Below are positions 38,738 through 46,256 of a stretch of DNA of 46,256 nucleotides, in pieces. The notes beneath the pieces are model-generated. The model was not told the origin of the DNA. It saw nothing but the letters and a program-made list of their open reading frames with translations, and made no database searches. Origin of the DNA: Gemmatales bacterium. GTDB taxonomy: Bacteria; Planctomycetota; Planctomycetia; Gemmatales; HRBIN36. Every line of letters begins with the position of its first letter. The stretch's first letter is position 1. The DNA is taken from contig JANWVZ010000004.1 of NCBI GenBank assembly GCA_025056555.1, positions 1-46,256 on the forward strand. Reading direction: 5' to 3'. The position numbers and the translations under genes were made by a program.

Positions 38738-39598
38738 TCAGGCATGTGCGGGGGCATACTTGGCCCACATGGATTTGACGAAAGCCAAGCCTTGCGTGTA
38801 GACCTCTTCCGGCGAACTGAAGAGATCGCGCCAGATTTTGGTCGCCGCGGCTAACGCGGGCAAGGCTCGGCCGAACGCTTCGATGGTGAGCCAACCGTCA
38901 TAGCCGATTTGCCGTAATGTGCGGAATGTATCGTCCCAGTGGACGTGCCCCGAACCTGGGGTGCCTCGGTCGTTTTCACTGATGTGTACGTGGATCAGGA
39001 TGTCGCGGATACTGGCGATGGTCTGAGCGATATTTTTCTCCTCAATGTTAGCGTGGAAGGTGTCGTACATCATGCGGAACGCGGGGTGATTCACGCGCTC
39101 GACCAACTGCTTCGCTTCCGCCGCCGTGGTGAGAAAGTAACACTCGAAACGGTTGAGGTACTCAATAGCTAAGCGGATACCCGTGCGTTGCGCTTCCTCG
39201 GCAGCCTGACGCAACACTTCGACGGCCCGCTGTTTTTCGTCTTCGGTCGGCCCCGTGCCACTAAAGACGCCTAACGGCGAATGAAACGGCCCGCATAACA
39301 ACTCGGCGCCACAAGCCCGCGCCATGGCCATGGCCCAGCGGAGCCGCTCCAGTGCGGCTTTTCGTACCGATGGCTCGGGACTGATGGGGCTGGCTTCAGG
39401 ACCGACCACGGTCACCGCCGTGCGACCCAGACCCAGGCGATCCAGCTCACGTCCAATCCGTTGATAATGGGCTTCGTCGCCCTCAAAAATCGGTAACTCC
39501 ACGCCATCAAAACCCGCCAAACGCAGTTTCTCCAGGAGCGGAAAATGTTGCTCGGTAACATGAGTCGTCCAGAGCAAGAGATTCATGCCCGTCTTCAC
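38738..39598 (-). CDS. Sugar phosphate isomerase/epimerase (TIM barrel)
   Basis: LAIEYLNRFECYFLTT, RMMYDTFHANIEEKN, HVHISENDRGTPGSGHVHWDD, GYDGWLTIEAF motifs. Confidence 0.9.
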   Translation of the reverse strand: MKTGMNLLLWTTHVTEQHFPLLEKLRLAGFDGVELPIFEGDEAHYQRIGRELDRLGLGRTAVTVVGPEASPISPEPSVRKAALERLRWAMAMARACGAELLCGPFHSPLGVFSGTGPTEDEKQRAVEVLRQAAEEAQRTGIRLAIEYLNRFECYFLTTAAEAKQLVERVNHPAFRMMYDTFHANIEEKNIAQTIASIRDILIHVHISENDRGTPGSGHVHWDDTFRTLRQIGYDGWLTIEAFGRALPALAAATKIWRDLFSSPEEVYTQGLAFVKSMWAKYAPAHA

Positions 39599-39817
39599 GG
39601 CTGGCCCTCCTGTTGTGCTCGGCTCGGAGCGGTTCGGTTCTTCCGCATCGCGTAACCACCATCGGCAGCGTTTACGGCGTGATTGTATCAGGAACCCATG
39701 CGATTGCCACAGAGCAGCCTAACCTGAGCGGTTATGTATCAAAAGAAAGCATGGCGCGCTCATGCGGGGCATCAAGCGAATGGCTGGGCTAATCCGAGGC
39801 TCGGTTCTCGTGAACTT

Positions 39818-40777
39818 TCACGAACGCACAAGCAACCAAAGATAAACGAAGTACACCGCGAGCAAAATGCCACCTTCCATCCGACTAATCCGCAGGCCCG
39901 TCAGCATCAGAGGTAAGAGTGCCAACGTGATACCGAGCATCCACCAGCAGTCGCTGGCCGTCAATTGCGGGTGCACCTTGAGTGGGGAAGCTAGGGCACT
40001 CACACCAAGGATGACCAGAATGTTGAACAGATTAGAGCCGACGATGTTGGCCAAGGCGACGTCGCCTCGGCGTCGGAAACTGGCTACGAGCGAAGCGGCC
40101 ACCTCGGGCAGCGAAGTGCCCATCGAGACGATGGTTAGGCCGATGAATCGTTCCGACCAACCCAGGTACTGGGCCAATTGCACCGCCCCCTGAACGGTGG
40201 CCCTAGCACCGACCGCAAGCAGGATGAGCCCGAGGCCTGTCAATCCCAGGCAGATCCAGAGATTTAGCCGCCGCGGCATGAGCCCGGCGACTTCCTCTTT
40301 CAATTCCTCAAACTCGGCCGCAGTTACTTGCTGCCGCACCAGTTTGACCATGTACGCAGTAAAGGCCAAATATACGGCCAAACACAAAATCGCATCGAGC
40401 CAGTTGATGGTTTCGTCTTGAGCGATGACCAGACATAGCAACGTTATTAGCACAAGCACCGGGTATTCCAGACCGATGGTGTTGCCGCTGATGGTGATGG
40501 GTCGAACCAACGCCGACATCCCCACGATGAAGCCGATGTTAAATATGTTGGAACCGATGACGTTGGCCACGGCAATATCGGCTTGTCGTTGCACCGCAGC
40601 GATCCAGCTGACCGCCAGTTCCGGCAGCGAAGTACCCGCAGCGACCACGGTCAAACCAATGACCGCAGGAGTCAACCGCAACATCATAGCCAGCCCGACA
40701 CTGCCACGGAGCAAGATCTCCCCGCCGAGATAAAGCAATACCAGCCCTAATCCGATTAGCCCATGCGCCAGCAGCAA
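39818..40777 (-). CDS. Calcium/sodium antiporter (CaCA family)
   Basis: Two inverted repeats: AAGTSLPELAVSW...NVIGSNIFNIGFIVG and SMGTSLPEVAASL...NIVGSNLFNILVILG. Confidence 0.93.
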   Translation of the reverse strand: MLLAHGLIGLGLVLLYLGGEILLRGSVGLAMMLRLTPAVIGLTVVAAGTSLPELAVSWIAAVQRQADIAVANVIGSNIFNIGFIVGMSALVRPITISGNTIGLEYPVLVLITLLCLVIAQDETINWLDAILCLAVYLAFTAYMVKLVRQQVTAAEFEELKEEVAGLMPRRLNLWICLGLTGLGLILLAVGARATVQGAVQLAQYLGWSERFIGLTIVSMGTSLPEVAASLVASFRRRGDVALANIVGSNLFNILVILGVSALASPLKVHPQLTASDCWWMLGITLALLPLMLTGLRISRMEGGILLAVYFVYLWLLVRS

Positions 40778-41251
40778 TCAGGACTCTCCTCTCTTGACTG
40801 TGGTCAGCCAGCCGACAGCACAGACCAGTAAGGCTCAGAGCCGTTCTTTATCTTCTGTCGGCTCACGTCGCTCGTCTGGAAAAGTAAGCTGCATTCTACA
40901 TGCACGCTTTTCTGATGCCAGCCTGACACAGTTCACGGCAGCATCAACTGCCCTGCTCGTCTGGGATTTGTCTGCACCAGCGGAACGGAAAAACGCCCCT
41001 GATGTTGCCCCATCCCTCGCAATCGGTTCTGGCATGTTGGGAAAGCGTCGGCACTGACGGAAGCCCGTGCCGTATGCGGCCGGAAAAAAATACCCAAGCC
41101 GGCTTGCCACAATGGACGGTCACCTGGCATAATGAAATGGAAAGAGGGAACACAGTTTGTAACGAAAAGAAAGAAAAAACACGGCTTGTTCCGATAGCAT
41201 AACAGGCTTGTGCGGAACTCGCTGTGAATACAGCCCAGCAGGATCCTCGAG

Positions 41252-42046
41252 ATGCCAGGGAGCATGCGGCAACTGATTCTGGAAGTCCTGGAAGACCGAT
41301 TGGTTCCCTCAGTAGTGAGTGGCAGTCTGGAGCTGGCAGCGGAATCCGCGTCAGAAGACCACATACAATACGCCCACCTGGACAGGGACGCCGCTTACGA
41401 GATTTATCCCGAAGCCAGCGAGTCTTCCGCGGATGGTGAGTTTTCTGCCGAGTATCTGACGGAGGAGACGGGTTGTGATGATGGGATTCTCTGGACGCTC
41501 GCTCTCGAGGAAGGGGATAGCGGGTATCCGCTGGAGTTGGGCGAAGAAGTTTCTTACGATGCCCCAGCCGAAGATGAGTTCGTGTATTCCGAAGAGGTCT
41601 CGGCTGACGAGAACTACGAGTGGCAAGACGGTCTGATTGACTTACCCTGTCCATCGGACGATCTCTCGCCCGGATTCGAGAAAGAACAATATTACAAAGA
41701 TGGCAAGACGGAAGTTTGGTCGGTCAGGACGTTGTCCTTCTCGAGTGGGGACTCTCTACTTGACGGAGCGAACTATCGCTTTCTCGCATTTGCTTCCGCT
41801 GGAGACCCGGTCGGCGGCTTAGGTGGCGAGGACGAAGCACCGTTGTTCTCAGCTGCCGCAGACGGTGGCATTACTGCTGAAGCAGAAAACGCATCCTTGC
41901 TCGGTCTGACCGACGTACATAGCCAAGGAACATGGAACCACTATGACTTGGCCCGCTGGTTAGCTTGGTTGGCGCAAGGAAGTAACGAACGGCTCAATGG
42001 CGATTTGTTCCAGTGGCTCAAACGCCGCAATGATTTGGTCGGGTAA
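41252..42046 (+). CDS. Acidic protein with planctomycete N-terminal LEDRLVPS motif
   Basis: MPGSMRQLILEVLEDRLVPS followed by a long Asp/Glu/Ser-rich region. Confidence 0.65.
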   Translation: MPGSMRQLILEVLEDRLVPSVVSGSLELAAESASEDHIQYAHLDRDAAYEIYPEASESSADGEFSAEYLTEETGCDDGILWTLALEEGDSGYPLELGEEVSYDAPAEDEFVYSEEVSADENYEWQDGLIDLPCPSDDLSPGFEKEQYYKDGKTEVWSVRTLSFSSGDSLLDGANYRFLAFASAGDPVGGLGGEDEAPLFSAAADGGITAEAENASLLGLTDVHSQGTWNHYDLARWLAWLAQGSNERLNGDLFQWLKRRNDLVG

Positions 42047-42158
42047 GTTTCAGTGCCAGTACTAGGCTGCTGAAGAAATTCGGACGAGTGGGCTTGTCCG
42101 GTTAGCAGTGTGTCGTAGTCTATGAGTATCCAATCAAGCAAACTCCAAGCAGGGGGGC

Positions 42159-43547
42159 ATGGCGATGTTGCACCGACGCGAGGCGATGTTGCGGCTCGGA
42201 CAATTGGGACTAGGCGCGCTGACCTTACCACAATTGTTGCGGGGAACGGCGAAAGCTTCTTTCGAGCTTGGCGGCCGACGGGGCAAAGCGCGTTCGTGCA
42301 TCCTGATTTATCTGTGGGGTGGGCCGCCGCATCAGGACATGTTTGATATGAAACCCGATGCCCCCCAAGGGATCCGCAGCCTGTTTAAACCCATCGCCAC
42401 TAAAGTCCCTGGCATCCAGTTGTGTGAACATCTGCCGCTCATGGCCCAGCATACGGATAAAATGGCCATCATTCGCTCACTCACTCATCCGTTCAATGAC
42501 CACGGTCAGGGTTGCTACGTTACCCTGACCGGCAAAGGTGACCCGAACATGGTCTTCCCCCGCAATCGCCGCAGTCGGAAGGACTTTCCCAATCCTGCGG
42601 GGATTGTTTCCTACTTTTTCCCCGCGCGCGGTCTGCCCAGTGCGGTGACCATACCGCGTCCCATCGGCCACGACGGCGTGATTTATGCGGGAACGTATGC
42701 GGGTTTTTTGGGGCCACGTTTCGACCCGCTGGAAGTCCAACCGCCCGCAGAAGTCAACGAAGCCGCACCCCATTCCCTGGACCTGCCTCAAGGATTGAGT
42801 GATAATGACGTCTTGCTCCGCCGCGGTCTGCTTCATCAGCTGGAACAGTTCCAACGTCATCTGGACAAGCATAGTGCTACGGCTTCGCTGGATGCCGCTC
42901 GTCAGCAGGCCTATGATTTGCTCGTATCCCCGCGTACAAAACGTGCCCTGAGTCTCGACACGGAACCGCCCTGGCTCCGCGACCGCTATGGCCGCAATGA
43001 ATATGGGGAATGCTTCTTGTTAGCGCGTCGGCTGGTTGAGGCGGGCGTGCGTCTGGTGACCATCATCTGGTATTACGTCTGCCCTGATGGCAACGTCTCT
43101 AATGTTTGGGACAATCATGGCAGCACCCCGTCCCTGGGCAACATCAGCGGTTACGAAATGCTGCAACGCTTCTATTGTCTGCCTTCGCTCGACCGTGCTT
43201 ATTCGGCTTTGTTGGAGGACTTGGAGCAACGGGGATTGCTCAGCGAAACGCTGGTGGCGATGTTCGGCGAGTTCGGTCGCACTCCGCGAATCAACAATAC
43301 GATGGGGCGCGATCACTGGGGGCCTTGTCAGTCGGCGGTGCTGGCGGGGGGAGGGATTCGCGGCGGACAAGTGTACGGCGCCAGCGACAAACACGCCGCC
43401 TATCCTGTCGAGCATTCCGTAACGCCCGATGACCTGTTGGCAACCATCTACTATGCTCTCGGCCTAGCGCCGGACAGCGAGATTCACGACTCCCAAGGCC
43501 GACCTTGGCGCATCACCCACGGCCAACCAATTCTGGCCCTTTGGTAA
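42159..43547 (+). CDS. DUF1501 domain-containing protein
   Basis: MLHRREAMLRLGQLGLGALTLPQLL; SCILIYLWGGPPHQDMFDMKPDAP; VAMFGEFGRTPRINNTMGRDHWGPCQSAVLAGGGIRGGQVYGASDKHAAYP. Confidence 0.92.
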   Translation: MAMLHRREAMLRLGQLGLGALTLPQLLRGTAKASFELGGRRGKARSCILIYLWGGPPHQDMFDMKPDAPQGIRSLFKPIATKVPGIQLCEHLPLMAQHTDKMAIIRSLTHPFNDHGQGCYVTLTGKGDPNMVFPRNRRSRKDFPNPAGIVSYFFPARGLPSAVTIPRPIGHDGVIYAGTYAGFLGPRFDPLEVQPPAEVNEAAPHSLDLPQGLSDNDVLLRRGLLHQLEQFQRHLDKHSATASLDAARQQAYDLLVSPRTKRALSLDTEPPWLRDRYGRNEYGECFLLARRLVEAGVRLVTIIWYYVCPDGNVSNVWDNHGSTPSLGNISGYEMLQRFYCLPSLDRAYSALLEDLEQRGLLSETLVAMFGEFGRTPRINNTMGRDHWGPCQSAVLAGGGIRGGQVYGASDKHAAYPVEHSVTPDDLLATIYYALGLAPDSEIHDSQGRPWRITHGQPILALW

Positions 43548-43657
43548 GGCAGGTTTTAAGTCAAGAGAATAATGTAAGCAGGGCACCACGCAATTTTGCA
43601 GGCTATTTCCTTAGGGGAGTTGAGCGCGCTGCAGGAATATCTAAGGGTATTCCCGAT

Positions 43658-43840
43658 TTATTCCACGCTCGGCTTCGGCTTAGGTGAAGGTTGACTGGTA
43701 TCTGCCCCACCCCCCGCATTGGCCTTTAACACGGGTAATTTGGGGGCGGTTCCCTCAATCCGTGGGTCTCCACTGCTGCTACAGCCCACCATGAAAATCG
43801 CTAGCAAGCTTAGACCCATCGCGAATAGAATCCGCGCCAC
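43658..43840 (-). CDS. Small putative lipoprotein
   Basis: MARILFAMGLSLLAIFMVGCSSSGD...: signal with lipobox-like MVGC; downstream of the DUF1559 gene. Confidence 0.65.
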   Translation of the reverse strand: MARILFAMGLSLLAIFMVGCSSSGDPRIEGTAPKLPVLKANAGGGADTSQPSPKPKPSVE

Positions 43841-43866
43841 GAGTTTCCCCCCAGCTGAAAAGTTGT

Positions 43867-44877
43867 TTATGGGATATTGGTAACTACCACGCCATCTGCA
43901 ATGCCACTCAAATAAACGTAAGTGCTGAAGTCAATTGAAGGGCGAAGCATGCGCACAGAGCCATCACCAAAGCAGAACTGTACGCCGCCAGAATGCATAC
44001 TACTGAAAACGTACCAATTGGGGTAACCATTAACGCGCGGGCCAGCTTCTGGAGCACCGAAACCCGTATAATTAAAGCCGCATGCCCAGCCCCAACCGCT
44101 CAAGCCGTTCGGGATGCCGCCACTACCGCCCCAAGCGATATGTCCTCCGGTGATTTCCCCGAACAGGAGAGTGTTACTAGTACCATCTGGGCAGCGCGCT
44201 AAACTGTTCCGCAAATCCGACCTATGGTAAAAGAACCCTTCACATCCAGTACAGCCCAACCCTTGCAATTGCGAGGGCGCGTAATAGCCGGCAACCCCAG
44301 TGTAGTTGGACCGACCCAAAATCAATCCACCAGGATAGGATGAATAAACGTGAGCGTTTTGACCGGCCCATCCATTGGTATAATCCACCCCCTGCTGACC
44401 ATAGGCAACGATTAAGCAAACGGTCACGTATTGGCCGGGAGCCGGGTTGGAAGGACAACGAAATGTCTCGAAATTCCCCTCCCCCCCATACAAGTTGGGT
44501 GGGCGAGGCACCGTGGTTGAACCAGTGGAAGGGGGACGGTTCAGAGGATCAAGATACCAAGTAGCGTAAGTTTGCGGACGAAATTGGAAAAGTCGGAACT
44601 GGGTCTCCAGATCCAGGTACGGTAAGAGAAACACCAAACAGCCAGTTCCCTGTTCGTCAGTGCCTGGTGGCAATGCCTGCCGATCGTTCTCATAGTTGTG
44701 AGCGGCGATACCCAGCTGCCGGAGATTGTTGCCGCACCTCATGCGGTTCGAGGCCTCACGTACCCGCTGGATGGCCGGCAGCAATAAAGCCATCAACAGG
44801 CCAATAATGGCGATGACGACAAGCAATTCGATCAGGGTAAAGCCGCGCTTCTTGACGGAATCACAAACCATGACCAT
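43867..44877 (-). CDS. DUF1559 domain-containing, type IV pilin-like protein
   Basis: [54 protein letters not shown]-terminal [17 protein letters not shown]. Confidence 0.94.
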   Translation of the reverse strand: MVMVCDSVKKRGFTLIELLVVIAIIGLLMALLLPAIQRVREASNRMRCGNNLRQLGIAAHNYENDRQALPPGTDEQGTGCLVFLLPYLDLETQFRLFQFRPQTYATWYLDPLNRPPSTGSTTVPRPPNLYGGEGNFETFRCPSNPAPGQYVTVCLIVAYGQQGVDYTNGWAGQNAHVYSSYPGGLILGRSNYTGVAGYYAPSQLQGLGCTGCEGFFYHRSDLRNSLARCPDGTSNTLLFGEITGGHIAWGGSGGIPNGLSGWGWACGFNYTGFGAPEAGPRVNGYPNWYVFSSMHSGGVQFCFGDGSVRMLRPSIDFSTYVYLSGIADGVVVTNIP

Positions 44878-45177
44878 ACCCTCCGACTAAGCATAAGACT
44901 ACCCAGACCAGCGCTGGCCTCCACAAATGCCTGCGCTGCCAATTTTCTAACTTAGCCCCCTAGTAGACCGCCGTCAAGCAAGAATGAAGGATTTGTGAAG
45001 GCATGATTATTTCCTTGACGCAAGACCAGCCATACTTCGACAAGTCTAAAAGCTCGCCGAATTGGGAGGCCTTTTCATCGACTTGCCTACGCGAGCAAAG
45101 TAGTAGCCTGTTTTTCCCGCGAGAACAAAGGACCACCTTTACAGTGCCGTGGCCCAACCGTGTATCTCCAAGCCAAG

Positions 45178-46256
45178 CTACTGCGGGACGCGTGATTGGA
45201 CATACGCCTGATGGGCGGCGGGATGGGTGATTTGTGGTTGTGGTTGTTGGCTGAGGTAGCGGAAACGGCGTGGTTGCGTCGGTCGGCCCAACAAGGTCGT
45301 TTTCGCTAACTGAGCTGCCACACCAGCACCGACATAAGCACGGCGAATGTCGAAGGGATTGTCGTGGAGAAACTTTTTCCATTCCTTCAGGGAGGTCTGC
45401 GTTTGAATAATCCCTTTGACCATACCCAGGTCGTTGAGCAAACCGACGTCTTGCGCCCTACCAACAAAAATCGCCCCGGTGATGCAATCGCCCGTCCAAA
45501 GTAACCTGCGATAAATCGGTGCTTGGGGATTGTGCAAGGTCATAGCTTCAGCTTGGGGGTCATGCCAACGGCCGAAGCTGGCACATTGCAGGCCGCACAC
45601 GTCCAGGATGTTCATCAGTAAACTGCCCGGGTAGCGCACCGTGTGGCCGGCCATGTTAGCACCCGCGACGCGCCCATGATCGACGGCCGTCGGCTGAATG
45701 GCGTGAATCGCTGGCGGCCCACCGAGCAAATCAGGACCCTGAGCAACGTCTCCCGCAGCGTAAATATTCGGAAAATTCGTTTGCATGCGGTCGTTGACCA
45801 GAATCCCTTGGTCCACAGCGATGCCGCTGCCCGCTAGAAAGTCAATATTCGCGCGGATGCCTGTCGCTAGTATGACAATGTCGGCCTCGAGAGCTTGTCC
45901 ATTGGCCAAGCGTAATTGCTTTCTCGGCACACGCGAACCGTCGGGAGGAAACAAGGGTTGGATTTCGCTGACCGTGGTACCAAGATGTAAGGTCACGCCT
46001 TTCTGCTGTAGCCAATTTTCCACGAGCCGAGCGCTCTCGCGGTCGAGCATGCGAGGCAGTACCTGCGGTTCCCGTTCGACCACGTGCAAAACCCAACCAC
46101 GCTTGTACATGGCGTTGAGTACGATAAAGCCGATGAACCCTGCCCCGACTAACACTGCGGTCGGCTTCGGTCGCCCGGCGGCCGCTTGCAGCACCGCTTC
46201 CGTGTGAGCCAGAGTCCAAAGGGGATACACACCGGGTAAATCGGCACCGGGAATCT
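45178..46256 (-). CDS. NAD(P)/FAD-dependent oxidoreductase, N-terminus beyond window end
   Basis: VLVGAGFIGFIVLNAMYKRGWVLHVVERE, ADIVILATGIRANIDFL, NIYAAGDVAQGPD; the frame stays open to the window edge. Confidence 0.9.
   Translation of the reverse strand, partial: IPGADLPGVYPLWTLAHTEAVLQAAAGRPKPTAVLVGAGFIGFIVLNAMYKRGWVLHVVEREPQVLPRMLDRESARLVENWLQQKGVTLHLGTTVSEIQPLFPPDGSRVPRKQLRLANGQALEADIVILATGIRANIDFLAGSGIAVDQGILVNDRMQTNFPNIYAAGDVAQGPDLLGGPPAIHAIQPTAVDHGRVAGANMAGHTVRYPGSLLMNILDVCGLQCASFGRWHDPQAEAMTLHNPQAPIYRRLLWTGDCITGAIFVGRAQDVGLLNDLGMVKGIIQTQTSLKEWKKFLHDNPFDIRRAYVGAGVAAQLAKTTLLGRPTQPRRFRYLSQQPQPQITHPAAHQAYVQSRVPQ

Noticed and set aside
40944-41654. 236-aa minus ORF overlapping the LEDRLVPS gene and upstream region
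   Set aside because: Composition is Arg/Pro/Ser-rich and repeat-like, consistent with a shadow frame; the plus-strand ORF has a recognised N-terminal motif.
1-46256. CRISPR arrays, transposases, integrases, phage genes, toxin-antitoxin or defence systems
   Set aside because: No regularly spaced repeats and no matching protein motifs were seen anywhere in the window.

Overview
The window looks like ordinary chromosomal DNA of a planctomycete, probably Gemmataceae-like. This is inferred from the DUF1501 protein, the DUF1559 pilin-like protein, an N-terminal 'LEDRLVPS' motif and large lineage-specific membrane proteins. I see no CRISPR array, phage or transposon. Recognisable content: a truncated sulfatase N-terminus; PLP aminotransferase, ornithine-cyclodeaminase-like, RsmA/KsgA and RsgA; two TIM-barrel sugar-phosphate isomerase-like proteins; the futalosine menaquinone pair MqnC/MqnA; a trypsin-like protease; tRNA-Lys(CTT); an aquaporin; an inositol-monophosphatase-family enzyme; an ABC-exporter-like protein next to an ABC-2 type permease; acylphosphatase; a STAS protein; the alpha ribosomal operon rpmJ-rpsM-rpsK-rpsD-rpoA-rplQ; a fused substrate-binding/permease amino-acid ABC transporter with its ATPase; PgpH-like HD protein and PhoH; a serpin; a CaCA antiporter; and an FAD oxidoreductase cut by the window edge. 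The observations most worth checking are: (1) a PH-like membrane gene broken by two frameshifts, one explained by a perfect 10-bp tandem duplication; (2) an ABC-exporter protein whose Walker A and signature motifs are destroyed while other motifs persist; (3) an apparently inhibitory exported serpin with a predictable P1 Val; (4) a run of five hairpins ending in a terminator-like stem upstream of the STAS gene; (5) several lineage-specific orphan proteins. I found no clearly new multi-gene system. All family calls come from reading motifs, with no database search.
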